Shown here: one piece after another, positions 25,040 through 33,742 of the stretch | How the letters are laid out: each line of letters opens with the position of its first letter | Position numbering within the stretch: the stretch's first letter is position 1 | DNA from: Oscillatoria sp. | GTDB taxonomy: Bacteria > Cyanobacteriota > Cyanobacteriia > Cyanobacteriales > Laspinemataceae | DNA length: 41,872 nucleotides | Assembly (NCBI GenBank): GCA_011390515.1 | Contig: JAABSJ010000026.1 | Location: 1 to 41,872, forward strand | Direction of reading: 5' to 3' | Notes under the pieces: generated by a model | Told to the model about the DNA's origin: nothing | Databases searched by the model: none | What the model saw: the letters and a program-made list of their open reading frames with translations, nothing else | Made by a program: the position numbers and the translations under genes

Positions 25040-25897
25040 ATGGAAAGACGCGATGTAGGACTGGTAAAGCGCGAGCAAAAAAAGCGCATTCACGACCTTC
25101 AGGATTTAGCTTTGGGTTTAGTATCCACCCAAAGTTTCCCGGCGATCGTCGGCTGTGCCGATATGATGCTCAAATCCGCTGGGGTGATTTTAGTCGGATT
25201 TGAAAAAATCGGAGGGGGTCACTGTACGGCAGTGGTTCGGGGCAAAACGGCAGATGTCCGCTTGGCGGTAGAAGCGGGTGCTGAAACTGCCGAAAAGTTT
25301 GGTCAAGCGGTTTCTAAGCTGGTTATCCCCCGTCCCTTGGCCAATTTGGAAGCCATCCTCCCCATCGGTGCGCGGTTGATGGATTTGGCCCAAGGCAATC
25401 AAGGACGTCTGAGTCATCAAGCGATCGGACTCTTGGAAACCCGAGGATTTCCCGCCTTGGTGGGTGCGGCAGATGCCATGCTCAAGTCCGCTGATGTGGA
25501 TTTAACCGGCTATGAAAAGATTGGCGACGGGTTATGCACGGTGATTATCCGAGGCACCGTGGCGAATGTGGTAGTCGCTGTGGAAGCGGGGATGTTTGAA
25601 GCTGAACGGATTGGAGAACTGACCTCGGTGATGGTGATTCCCAGGCCCCTGGATGACTTGGAGCGGTCTCTGCCCCTGGCGAGTTGTTTTGTTGAAACGG
25701 CCCAACCTCTGCAAATGCCGGTTGTCATCGAGGAGAAAGAGCCTGAACTGTTAGCCTTGCCAGAGTTGGAGAAACTGGGTAAACCCCAAGAAGTTGAGGC
25801 GAAACCCCTGGAACTGACGGAGTTGCAGGAATTGCAGGAATTGCAGGAGTTACAGGAATTACCCAAACTGGAACTGGAGAACCCGGATCAAGAATAA
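25040..25897 (+). CDS. ccmO: carboxysome shell protein CcmO (tandem BMC domains)
   Basis: This 285-aa shell protein has two BMC domains in one chain, at about 22-108 and 126-212, so three chains would give a hexamer-like trimer. Pore loops differ from the CcmK KIGS: KIGGGHC (57-62 region) and KIGDGLC (160-166), with a Cys after each loop. A charged N-terminal extension (MERRDVGLVKREQKKRIHDL) and an acidic Leu/Glu-rich tail from 225 flank the domains; the tail includes four ELQ units encoded by a 9-bp tandem repeat. CcmO is essential for shell formation in studied species. Start ATG 25040 is preferred over GTG 25004 because GAGGGAGA lies just upstream. It is the last gene of the ccm cluster, 112 bp after ccmN. 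Confidence 0.92.
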   Translation: MERRDVGLVKREQKKRIHDLQDLALGLVSTQSFPAIVGCADMMLKSAGVILVGFEKIGGGHCTAVVRGKTADVRLAVEAGAETAEKFGQAVSKLVIPRPLANLEAILPIGARLMDLAQGNQGRLSHQAIGLLETRGFPALVGAADAMLKSADVDLTGYEKIGDGLCTVIIRGTVANVVVAVEAGMFEAERIGELTSVMVIPRPLDDLERSLPLASCFVETAQPLQMPVVIEEKEPELLALPELEKLGKPQEVEAKPLELTELQELQELQELQELPKLELENPDQE

Positions 25898-25982
25898 ATT
25901 GAGGTCTGGCCCCTGGGGATTCGGGTTTCGAGGCGATCGCAGATGGGTTCCGTTGAGCAGGATTCCCGGTGATTTTGGCAAG

Positions 25983-26279
25983 CTAAGATTCAGGAATTTC
26001 TGAGGGAGACTGGCGATCGAGAATCGCTTCGGCAATCCAGCGAGCAAACGCTTCATCCCCCATCCGCGATAATGCCTCTAGCAGGATGTCTAGGGATTCT
26101 TCCGGCGCGTCCCGAGTTAATTCCACAGGTAGCGCTAACAAGGGCATATTCTGGATCAGGTCCAAGAGGTCCTCGCGGATCCGTTTGCGCTTGGTTTCCA
26201 GGACCATCACGGTTCGACGAATCGATCGCTCCCGGGTGACTTCGAGTAATAAAACATCCTGTTCATAAAAGTTATTCAT
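25983..26279 (-). CDS. small protein of unknown function
   Basis: The 98-aa protein starts MNNFYEQDVLLLEVTRERSI. The start at 26279 is chosen because a strong AAGGAG ribosome-binding site lies 10 nt upstream; the longer frame to 26366 is not supported. It appears largely helical, with a basic segment TKRKRIREDLLDLIQ and a C-terminal helix LDILLEALSRMGDEAFARWI, and has no membrane segment or signal peptide. I do not recognise the family. It is convergent with ccmO (86 bp between stops) and divergent from the SDR gene at 26648. Confidence 0.65.
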   Translation of the reverse strand: MNNFYEQDVLLLEVTRERSIRRTVMVLETKRKRIREDLLDLIQNMPLLALPVELTRDAPEESLDILLEALSRMGDEAFARWIAEAILDRQSPSEIPES

Positions 26280-26647
26280 CAAATACACTCCTTTGTGGAT
26301 ATCCTTATCCCGAATCGGGTTGCCCTTCCCTACTGAACACCAGCGTGATCGCCTATTGTGAGCCATCTTAAACGAATTTCCCCTTCCGTAACTACAGTCC
26401 CTGGGTAGGATTTAAGGCCCAAATGTGGTTTCGGCATTTTCCTATCCCTGGAGACCCCTTCAGGACTTACGCAATTAGGACTTACGCAAGGCGCTAATTT
26501 TCCCCTTTTAAACCCCCGGTAATTCGGCCTATAACTTAAAGAATCTGCCGATAGGATTAGATTCAAAATCTACAAAAAGACAGGGGGCAATTCCCGAAAA
26601 TTTGTTTTATTTATAAGGGGTAGTTTAAAAAGTTTACGGAAAATTCT
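26280..26647. other. divergent intergenic region
   Basis: The 368-bp region lies between the 98-aa gene and the YghA-type SDR. A tandem pair of GGACTTACGCAA-like words occurs at 26463-26490. An AT-rich block (TTTGTTTTATTTATAAGG) at 26600-26620 is the likely promoter zone of the SDR gene. No ORF is supported. Confidence 0.5.
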
Positions 26648-27508
26648 ATGCCGACGCAAGAAAAACAACGCCCCGCTCAACATCAAAACCAACAACCGGG
26701 ACGAGAATCGGAAATGACTCCTCGTCCTAAAGCCCGGGCTTCTGAGTATAAAGGCAGTGAAAAATTAGAAAATAAAGTGGCTCTGATTACCGGAGGAGAT
26801 AGCGGCATTGGTCGTTCCGTGGCTATTTTGTTTGCCCGAGAAGGAGCGGATGTGGCGATCGTCTATCTGAACGAACATGACGATGCCAAAAAAACTCAAG
26901 AGATGGTAGAAGCCGAAGGGCGGCGCTGTCTGCCGATCGCCGGAGATATCGGAGAAAAAAGTTTTTGTGATCAGGTGGTTAAGCAGACCGTCGATGCTTT
27001 CGGCCATCTGGATATTCTGATTAATAATGCAGCGGAACAGCATCCCCAAGACAATATTGAGGATATTACCCAAGAACAGTTGGAAAAAACGTTCCGCACC
27101 AATATTTTCTCCATGTTTTATCTGACTCAAGCGGCCATGCCTCATTTGAAAGAAGGCAGTGCGATTGTGAATACGACCTCGGTAACCGCCTATAAGGGAC
27201 ATGAATCTTTACTGGATTATTCTTCCACCAAGGGGGCGATCGTTGCCTTTACCCGAGCCTTGTCTCAAAAAGTGGTCAGCAAAGGAATTCGCGTTAATGG
27301 GGTCGCACCCGGTCCAATTTGGACTCCCCTAATTCCCGCCACCTTCCCCCCGGAAAAAGTCGCGTCATTTGGTCAGCAAGTGCCAATGAACCGGGCCGGA
27401 GAACCCGAGGAAGTCGCTCCCTCTTATGTGTTCCTCGCCTCGGATGATTCTTCTTATATGACGGGTCAAATTCTGCATCCCAATGGGGGTACTGTTGTTG
27501 GCGGTTAA
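26648..27508 (+). CDS. SDR oxidoreductase of the YghA/YdaD (general stress protein 39-like) group
   Basis: The 286-aa protein has a polar N-terminal extension of about 45 residues rich in Gln and Arg (QRPAQHQNQQPGRESEM), typical of this group. The Rossmann fold shows TGGDSGIGRS, NNAA, the catalytic Ser in NTTSVTAYKG and YSSTKGA. The C-terminus (SYMTGQILHPNGGTVVGG) is diagnostic of extended glucose/aldehyde-reductase-like SDRs. Enterobacterial YghA is an NADP-dependent aldehyde reductase and Bacillus homologues are stress-induced; the substrate here is not known. It is monocistronic, with ATG 26648 as the only N-terminal Met fitting the family. Confidence 0.88.
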   Translation: MPTQEKQRPAQHQNQQPGRESEMTPRPKARASEYKGSEKLENKVALITGGDSGIGRSVAILFAREGADVAIVYLNEHDDAKKTQEMVEAEGRRCLPIAGDIGEKSFCDQVVKQTVDAFGHLDILINNAAEQHPQDNIEDITQEQLEKTFRTNIFSMFYLTQAAMPHLKEGSAIVNTTSVTAYKGHESLLDYSSTKGAIVAFTRALSQKVVSKGIRVNGVAPGPIWTPLIPATFPPEKVASFGQQVPMNRAGEPEEVAPSYVFLASDDSSYMTGQILHPNGGTVVGG

Positions 27509-27666
27509 TCTTGGAGATTGTTCCGCAAAATAGCAGGGTAATCCCCCCTCTTTTCAGTTTCAGTGGGTCAGCTAAACTCCCTGAGTTAGAGTAGATTATT
27601 TCCCGGTTCTGTGTGCGGATTTTGAAAATACATCCTAAATGTAGAGGCGAGAAAGCGAATCGCATC

Positions 27667-27776
27667 TATAGCCAGTCTAAATGAATTTGGCATAAATATC
27701 TGCTCCCCTCTCCCGCTCTGGGAGAGGGGTTGGGGGCCGCCATCGTCCATTGCCAAAATGATTTAGGGTCGCTATA
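27667..27776. mobile_element. MITE-like element with 26-bp inverted ends
   Basis: Ends TATAGCCAGTCTAAATGAAT...GGCA and TGCC...GATTTAGGGTCGCTATA match as imperfect inverted repeats of about 26 bp. The element is 110 bp with an internal CCCCTCTCCC/GGGAGAGGGG hairpin. It belongs to the same TATA-flanked group as the other MITEs in this window. Confidence 0.65.
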
Positions 27777-28104
27777 CATTTAGGGGTTCATGTTAAATAT
27801 GAGACTTCTTGCAAAATTCTCTCAATTTAATTGGCGTTTTTAAGGGAGTAAGTCAGATTAAATTGGTATTTTTCAAAAGGTTTATTCCATAATTTCTGTA
27901 GAGCAGTCCTCCATGATTTTTAACAAAAATAGCAAGCAAAATATAAAGCCTCTGGCATAGCTTCGCTCTGGCTTACTCTTATGATAAGGAATCCGGTTGT
28001 GATAGGTCTATAAAAACCGGATTCCGTATAAAACGACTTTTGAACTCCGGATTGGGTATGATGGTTGTTTCCAAGATGCCGAGATTTTTGCGATTCTGAC
28101 CGCT

Positions 28105-28410
28105 CCCCCCTGCCCCCCTCCCCACCTCTCCGGTGGCCCTCTCTATAGCAGTCCTTGCGTGCCGTTGTGGAAGACGTCGGCGGCCCCTTTCTCGTCGGCG
28201 GCCCAGAACATCCTGCAGGAGAAGACAGATGTTACAAATCCTGCAAGGAATGCTATATAGAGGAGAGGGAGAATAATCCAATTTTTTTATTGCTGGAGGG
28301 GGGAATAAATGTCTTTCTCCCCCGTACAGCAAAGACATTTATTCCTTATACCGCCCTCTCCTCGTAGGAGAGGGCCACCGGAGAGGTGGGAAGGGGGCTG
28401 GGGGGTTAGG
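28105..28410. repeat. large inverted repeat with nested insertions
   Basis: The left arm CCCCACCTCTCCGGTGGCCC (28120-28139) and right arm GGGCCACCGGAGAGGTGGGA (28372-28391) are almost perfect inverted copies about 230 bp apart. Between them lie a TATAGCA MITE (28144-28257) and a hairpin with 15-bp arms GGAATAAATGTCTTT / AAAGACATTTATTCC (28302-28344). It is noncoding. Confidence 0.7.
28144..28257. mobile_element. MITE-like element, TATAGCA family, nested copy
   Basis: This 114-bp element runs from TATAGCAGTCCTTGCG to CAAGGAATGCTATA. It is inserted in the middle of CCCTCTC-TATA-GAGGAGAGGG, a near-palindrome that is restored when the element and one TA are removed. Its inner part differs from the copy at 12396 (CTGCAGGAGAAGACAGATG in place of CCGAGGGGACATCGGG). 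Confidence 0.7.
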
Positions 28411-28487
28411 TCTCTTTTCAAAATTGAGATGCTCCCTTTGCATCTTGATCGCTGTCTTTATGTCAAATTCATTTAGGGTCGCTATAT

Positions 28488-29636
28488 TCAACTGCGCCGA
28501 TAGCGCATTCCCGGTAATTGCTCGACCAAGCCGATTAATTCGAGTTGCAATAACGCACTGGACACCGAGGCGGCATCGAGTTGGGCTTGGGATACAATGA
28601 GATCGAAGGCGATAGGCTCGATCGCCGTCGCCTCCCAGACTTGTTGCAAGGGAGGATCTAAATCCGGGACCGATGGCAGGGGTGGCACCACGGCAGTGGG
28701 AGCAGGGGGGTTTGCAGCAGTGGGGGAAGGGGTGGGATGATATTTGGACATGGCCCCTAGCATTTCCAGCAATTCCGTTTCATTAATGATGGTTTCGGCC
28801 CCATTTTTCAACAGTCGTAAACAGCCTTGAGAATTGGGGTCATCAATGCGTCCGGGTAAGGCAAAGACATCTCGACTGTATTCATTGGCGACTTTGGCCG
28901 TAATCAGCGCCCCCGATCGCTCTGGTGCTTCCATGACTAGAACAGCCTGACTTAACCCGGCAATAATCCGATTGCGTTGCGCGAAATGCTCTCGCCTTGT
29001 GAGTGTTCCCAGGGGATGCTCACTCAAAAACAATCCTTTTTGGAGAATCTTTTCAGAGAGATGACGATTGGTCTCCGGATATATTTTGTTGAGGGGAGTT
29101 CCGAAGACGGCGATCGTGCGACCATCAGCATCTAAACAACCGAGATGGGCGTGAGTATCGATGCCGGAGGCCATGCCAGAGACAATGGTAAAGCCACATT
29201 CCGCCAGAATCTGGCTAATTCGGCGAGTCCATCGCTGCCCATATTCCGAGGGGTGCCGAGTGCCGACAATGCCGACAATGGGGCGATTGCCGAGGGTTTC
29301 CTGGCGATCAATCTGACCCTGGTAATACAGCAGGGGGGGTGGGTTAGGAATTTCCCTGAGCAAACGTGGATAATCGGGGTCGGCAGGGGTCCAAAAATTG
29401 GGGTTTTGGTGCAGATGTTCGCTGTAGAGTTGTTCGGGATTCAGTTGCGATCGCCTGGTGACAATTTTTTCCACCAGTTGCGGACCCAAACCCTGGACCT
29501 GAGTGAGAGCCTCCGGTTCAGCTTGCCAAGCAGCAGCTAAACTGCCGAAATATTTAAACAAGCGACCCAGTAACACCGGGCCGACTGCGGGAATTTGCGA
29601 CCAAGCCACCCAAAATGCACGTTCTTCCAGATACAT
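28488..29636 (-). CDS. dprA: DNA processing protein DprA
   Basis: The 382-aa protein is the RecA-loading factor that protects incoming single-stranded DNA in natural transformation. Residues 1-80 contain a helix-hairpin-helix-like region (LTQVQGLGPQLVEKIV). The Rossmann-like DprA core spans about 80-295, with GIVGTRHPSEYG, SGMASGIDTHAH, FGTPLNKIYPETN and the conserved HFAQRNRIIAGLS. A Pro/Ala-rich linker (PTPSPTAANPPAPTAVVPP) leads to a C-terminal winged-helix domain at about 325-382. The length and domains are complete, which suggests a working gene. Start ATG 29636. It is unlinked to other competence genes here. Confidence 0.93.
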   Translation of the reverse strand: MYLEERAFWVAWSQIPAVGPVLLGRLFKYFGSLAAAWQAEPEALTQVQGLGPQLVEKIVTRRSQLNPEQLYSEHLHQNPNFWTPADPDYPRLLREIPNPPPLLYYQGQIDRQETLGNRPIVGIVGTRHPSEYGQRWTRRISQILAECGFTIVSGMASGIDTHAHLGCLDADGRTIAVFGTPLNKIYPETNRHLSEKILQKGLFLSEHPLGTLTRREHFAQRNRIIAGLSQAVLVMEAPERSGALITAKVANEYSRDVFALPGRIDDPNSQGCLRLLKNGAETIINETELLEMLGAMSKYHPTPSPTAANPPAPTAVVPPLPSVPDLDPPLQQVWEATAIEPIAFDLIVSQAQLDAASVSSALLQLELIGLVEQLPGMRYRRS

Positions 29637-29788
29637 TAACCCTCATGACTCCTGTCGAAAAATTGGGGGGAAATCTAGGCGATCGCATCTTACGAGTAGC
29701 CTTGTCAATCCTTCCTTGGAGAGCCATCATTATTGAGGCTGATCATCCCGGGATATGGCGATCGTACCCCCTTGAAAACCCACCCTAA

Positions 29789-29822
29789 ATGTAGAGGCGA
29801 TTCGCTTTTTCGCCTCTACATG
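29789..29822 (-). terminator. candidate terminator hairpin after the glycosyltransferase gene
   Basis: Arms GTAGAGGCGA and CGCCTCTACA flank a 10-nt loop about 40 nt after the stop codon on the minus strand. It is also a member of the dispersed TGTAGAGGCGATTCGC repeat family (relatives at 18171, 18241 and 27640), so a terminator function is only inferred. Confidence 0.45.
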
Positions 29823-29863
29823 TAGGTCTCGATGTTACAGATTGCGTAAGTCTTATGTAGGCA

Positions 29864-31126
29864 TTAGGCGATCGCCGGGTCCAGGGACTGGCTGGATTGG
29901 ACCAGCAGTGTACTGTATAAGTGACTCAGTTGACGAGCCACGCCATCCCAGCTAAACTGGCTTTCTACCCGTTCGCGAGCGGCTTGACCTAAGTCGGTTT
30001 GCCAGTCGGGATGAGCTAAAATCCGGTCAATGGCGACAGCAAAGGCAGCATCATCCTGGGGTGGACAGAGTAGACCTGTTTCTTCTGAAACCACTGTAAA
30101 CTGTAATCCGCCTACATCCGAGGCTACAACGGGAGTCCGGCTGGCCATTGCTTCGATCGCCACTAACCCAAAGGGTTCATAATGGCTCGGAACCACACAG
30201 ACATTGGCTGCGGCATAATATAAGGGTAACTCGTCATGGCCGATCCGTCCGGGAAAGGTCGTCAAGTCGGCAATCCCCAATTCTTCTACTAGACTGGCAA
30301 TGCGATCGCGTTCTTTCCCATCGCTTTGACCCGGACGCCAACCCCCACCAATCATCAGCCGGAGATCCTGCTGATCCCGCAGGGTGGAACGACTCACCGC
30401 CCGGACTAAGGTTTCAATCCCTTTGCGTCGGTCAAATCGACCCACATAAAAGACCACAGAACTATCCTGGGGAATGCCCAGTTTTTCCCGCGCTATGACC
30501 TGGGAAACACTGCCAAATTGAGCAATATCGGTCCCGCAAGGAATCACATCGATCTGTCCCTTGGTAGAAACCAGGGTTCTCATATGTTCTTTTTCCTGGG
30601 GAGAGGTTGCCACAATGCGATCGGCATTTTCCAAACAAGCCTTTTCAATGCCTAAGCGGGTACTGGCAATCATCGGAATAGTGGAAACGGCTTTATACTT
30701 AACCGCACCCAGAGAGTGGTAAGTATGAACCTGTTGAATGGGTTGAAATTTTTTCAACTCTATTCCCACTGCGGCTGAAATCCAGTAATTCGTATGAACC
30801 AGGCGATAGTCTAGGCGCTGTTGTTCTTGAAATTTCAGAAATTCCTGAACAAACTCTGGGACATATTCATAAATTTTTTGCCGGGGAACGAATTCTTCGG
30901 GTCCAGCGACTAAGCGAATCGTGCGACAATTGGGGGTATGTTGTACCACCGTCGGTTGTGTTGCATTGGACTTACGGGTGAACAAATCTACTTGCCACCC
31001 CAGATTTCCTAACGCTTCTCCAACCTTACGGACATAAACATTTTGGCCTCCGGCCTCTTCTTTACCAATTTCTATGGCCGGGTCGCCATGAACGGAAATT
31101 AAAGCAATCGACTTTGAGTTGATCAT
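29864..31126 (-). CDS. GT4-family glycosyltransferase (sucrose-phosphate synthase/MshA-like)
   Basis: The 420-aa soluble, GT-B-fold retaining glycosyltransferase has an N-terminal domain with the glycine-rich loop KEEAGGQNVYVRKVGEALG, as in sucrose-phosphate synthase and MshA. The C-terminal nucleotide-sugar domain shows VGRFDRRKGIETLVRA, then EPFGLVAIEAMA (the E-x7-E motif that holds the sugar nucleotide) and ASDVGGLQ. The first two active-site elements point to a UDP- or GDP-sugar donor and a soluble acceptor, but the product cannot be decided from sequence. Start ATG 31126. It has no neighbours in the same operon and a long repeat-rich region upstream. Confidence 0.85.
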   Translation of the reverse strand: MINSKSIALISVHGDPAIEIGKEEAGGQNVYVRKVGEALGNLGWQVDLFTRKSNATQPTVVQHTPNCRTIRLVAGPEEFVPRQKIYEYVPEFVQEFLKFQEQQRLDYRLVHTNYWISAAVGIELKKFQPIQQVHTYHSLGAVKYKAVSTIPMIASTRLGIEKACLENADRIVATSPQEKEHMRTLVSTKGQIDVIPCGTDIAQFGSVSQVIAREKLGIPQDSSVVFYVGRFDRRKGIETLVRAVSRSTLRDQQDLRLMIGGGWRPGQSDGKERDRIASLVEELGIADLTTFPGRIGHDELPLYYAAANVCVVPSHYEPFGLVAIEAMASRTPVVASDVGGLQFTVVSEETGLLCPPQDDAAFAVAIDRILAHPDWQTDLGQAARERVESQFSWDGVARQLSHLYSTLLVQSSQSLDPAIA

Positions 31127-31554
31127 GGGTATAAGCTAGGGGTGAAGAAACTGAATCATGAAAACACGGCCAATGTTGATCGCTGCGATTCCAGTTCGGT
31201 TAGGTTATCCCTGACTACGGGAGTTGACCTGGATTCTCTGGGGACCTCTAAACAATACTCGGGCTGATTGACTTCAGGACTGTTGCTGGAACTCAAAGCT
31301 TTGAACGAACCCTCATAATTTTCAGCCAAAATCTGAGGTAAAAACTCTATATTACGGGTTCAGATTGGTCATTTTTGATCCTTGACTAAAACGAATCGGG
31401 AATACCGCCACATTCAGTATAGCTTTGTATTCCGATTTTTTGTCCAGGGAAATTCATAAAAACAATAATAACAAATAACTCGGATAACTCGCGTCTACCC
31501 GAGGAAATAAGGGAACTCCAAAAATAAAATATCCAAAAAACCCGCACCCTGTTC

Positions 31555-31666
31555 TATAGCAATCCTTCCGTGCCGTTGTGGAAGACGTCGGCGGCCCCAA
31601 CATCAGGCGGCCCAAAGCATCCGAGGGGACATCGGGTGAGGTATAAATCCTGTAAGGAATGCTATA
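31555..31666. mobile_element. MITE-like element, TATAGCA family, copy interrupting a GC-rich repeat
   Basis: This 112-bp element runs from TATAGCAATCCTTCCG to AAGGAATGCTATA. It sits directly after AAAAACCCGCACCCTGTTC, the left start of the GC-rich palindromic repeat, whose remainder is missing on the other side. Only part of the internal GC-rich segment is kept. Confidence 0.7.
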
Positions 31667-31705
31667 TGAGCGTTCCCTAATGATACGGAATCCGGTTGGG
31701 ATAGG

Positions 31706-31812
31706 TCTGTAAAAACCCACACCCTCAAGGGTGTGGAAAAAAGCGGACGAAGCCAGCGGGCGCGGGCTAAAGAGTAAAATCGACTTTTAACAACCGGATT
31801 TGGTATGAAAGG
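31706..31812. repeat. GC-rich palindromic repeat, near-complete unit
   Basis: The unit is bounded by GATACGGAATCCGGTTGGG upstream (31681) and CAACCGGATTTGGTATG (to 31808). It contains the ACCCTCAAGGGT palindrome and AAGCCAGCGGGCGCGGGCT. It is one of the best copies for seeing the terminal inverted repeats of this family. Confidence 0.7.
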
Positions 31813-32288
31813 GTCTGGCTCCAGGGACCCAGCCTGCCTGAACCCCCTGCAAGAGTCTTGCTAGGTCCTTAACCATCGAATGCAAGATGATTTATTTGTT
31901 GGAATACCCTAAGTCGAGGGGAATAGCTGAAGGAACAGGGCCTCAAGCCCTAGCCCTGTCAAGGTGTCATGCAACGAGCAATTGTAGGGTGGGCATTACC
32001 CACCTGACTGTAGAAGAACGGTTTGTAGCAATTGTAGGGTGGGCATTGCCGAGTTGACTGTATAAGAAATTACGGTGGGCAATGACCACCCTACTCCTAA
32101 ATTGTCATGATTGATTGACAATTAGCGGCAAGGCGCATTTTTTCTGAGAATTGAGCGGCAGTCAAACCCTAAAGATTGGCACTGTCGCCCTCTGGGAGAA
32201 TCGATCAGGCTTGGATCCGAAAAAAGTCACCTATTTTCTCTGGTATTTTTGTTCTGTACAACTCTGTCCCAAAATAGGACTCAGCCGA

Positions 32289-32948
32289 TTAATTCTTCGC
32301 ATTTTCCTGTTCCTTGAGGTAGGCAAAAACACTTTTGTCTCCAATATCTGAGGGAATGTCTTGTCCCGCTTTTCGCAGGGCAAAGACTAGAAAGAGAATC
32401 GCCCAAGCTGCTAATAGATTTTTTTCCATTGAGGGTGTTAATAAACCCGCGAGGTGACCTAAAATCAGCAGGGGTACTAAGGGGGTGAGTAATTTAGTTT
32501 CTAGGCGATTGAAACAAAAGGCTTCTTTAAAATAGATACCCGTTAATGCGACAAAGGTAAATCCAATACCGACGAGGGCGATCGCCTCGTGATAAACTGT
32601 CACGACGAAAGGGTCAGGGCGAGTAAAAATCACCGTTAATGCAGTGACAGCACCGATCGCCCAACAGACTTGCAGGAAGCGATGGAGGACTTTGAGATAG
32701 ATGTGAATCGTCAGTAAGCTGACGCCGAGTGCCAGACAGAAACAGGCATAGAGTGCGCTGAGACTGGTGAGGATTGCGGCGGGGGTTCCTTGCCAGAAGA
32801 TGAGAACCGTGGCGATGGCGAAACTCAGGGCGGCTACCATCAAGCCACTGCGATAGATGATAACAGATTGGCGATCGCTCGGGGTAATGCTAAATTCCCC
32901 AAACTGCCCTTGATAGACTGGAGATTCCATAGAATTAGCTTGAGTCAT
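32289..32948 (-). CDS. DUF2301-type integral membrane protein
   Basis: The protein of about 219 aa has a polar N-terminus (MTQANSMESPVYQGQFGEFS) and six or seven hydrophobic segments, the first being LMVAALSFAIATVLIFW. A loop with EAFCFNRLETKLLTPLVPLL is characteristic of the DUF2301 family found in cyanobacteria and plants. The function is unknown. The frame is open up to 32996, but the Met at 32948 gives a normal family length; the start is uncertain because no clear ribosome-binding site is visible. It is divergent from the acidic CcbP-like gene, about 100 bp apart, so the two share a promoter region. Confidence 0.8.
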   Translation of the reverse strand: MTQANSMESPVYQGQFGEFSITPSDRQSVIIYRSGLMVAALSFAIATVLIFWQGTPAAILTSLSALYACFCLALGVSLLTIHIYLKVLHRFLQVCWAIGAVTALTVIFTRPDPFVVTVYHEAIALVGIGFTFVALTGIYFKEAFCFNRLETKLLTPLVPLLILGHLAGLLTPSMEKNLLAAWAILFLVFALRKAGQDIPSDIGDKSVFAYLKEQENAKN

Positions 32949-33046
32949 GATGAATTTGACCGATCTACTCCAAGATAATGGGTGTTCGAGATACACTTTG
33001 ATTATGACCGATCTGATGACTGACCCACTCCTGATAGGCTCTAAAG

Positions 33047-33682
33047 ATGACTAAATCAAAAAAACCTCCGAAACAAAGCGCCTCATCCCCCTCGATCCCG
33101 AAAATGATAGAAATTGATGAAGGGGTTTTTGGCCCCCGACTCATCGAACGCGGGGAACTTCCCATCAATCCTAATCAAATCATCGATTTAGTCAAACGAA
33201 TGAGCCAGATAGAAGAGTTATTACTCTATGATGATGAGGATGAGGATGAGGATGATTTATGTTTAGAAGATATTTTTGATGAAGATGAGTTTGAACTAGA
33301 ATTAAAAGAAATTTTAGGAACTGATGATTTGGAGGTCAATGAAGAAAATTTAAACCGATATTTAAAGTTTCTCAAAGATCGGATTAAACCCCCTTATAAG
33401 CTGACTGGAAATGGAGAATTTGACTGGGAAGAAGAGTATGTGAGTGGCGGCAAGAGCAAAAAAGAATATGAAAAACTGAAAAAACAACAGCCTTCTTATA
33501 CGGATACCTTTAGCTTGGTTCAGTTCTGTGATGTCGGCACAGAGGGAATTATGGTTAAGGTGGAACGGACGAGCGATCGCCGCCAGTTTATCTTGCCTTT
33601 AATTGATTTAGATGTGACCGAAGAAGATCCCGAGCATTTTGAATTAATTGATAATTATCTTCTGTGGTTTTTCAGTTATTAG
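33047..33682 (+). CDS. acidic protein with possible CcbP-like calcium-binding domain
   Basis: The 211-aa soluble, strongly acidic protein has a basic, Ser/Pro-rich start (MTKSKKPPKQSASS), then an Asp/Glu run DDEDEDEDD at about 82-90 followed by more acidic residues (FDEDEFELELKE). The C-terminal half (LKFLKDRIKPPYKLTGNGEF ... KKEYEKLKKQQPSYTDTFSL ... NYLLWFF) resembles a family often labelled calcium-binding, related to Anabaena CcbP; this is recalled, not computed. No EF-hand is present; binding by a charged surface, as in CcbP, would fit. The codon usage is AT-richer than that of the neighbours (many GAT, GAA and TTA codons). ATG 33047 is the first Met. Confidence 0.6.
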   Translation: MTKSKKPPKQSASSPSIPKMIEIDEGVFGPRLIERGELPINPNQIIDLVKRMSQIEELLLYDDEDEDEDDLCLEDIFDEDEFELELKEILGTDDLEVNEENLNRYLKFLKDRIKPPYKLTGNGEFDWEEEYVSGGKSKKEYEKLKKQQPSYTDTFSLVQFCDVGTEGIMVKVERTSDRRQFILPLIDLDVTEEDPEHFELIDNYLLWFFSY

Positions 33683-33742
33683 ACCCATTTGCCGACAGTT
33701 GAGGGTTGACGATCGCCCTCCTGAACAACCCACCCGGATCCT

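Larger units (their letters stand above)
27509..28487. other. 979-bp repeat-rich intergenic region
   Basis: The gap separates the converging ends of the SDR gene and dprA. It holds a MITE-like element (27667-27776), a TCTATAAAAACCGGATTCC repeat fragment (27986-28050), a nested inverted-repeat structure (28105-28410) with a second MITE inside, and an end fragment CATTTAGGGTCGCTATA (28470-28486). No ORF is supported. Confidence 0.7.
31127..32288. other. 1.16-kb intergenic region with repeats
   Basis: The first 400 bp hold the glycosyltransferase promoter side and show no ORF. Then come a broken GC-rich repeat interrupted by a MITE (31555-31666), an intact GC-rich repeat (31706-31812), and three GTAGGGTGGGCATT-type words (31983-32090). 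The short frames at 31454-31720 and 32151-32351 lack protein-like features. Confidence 0.65.
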
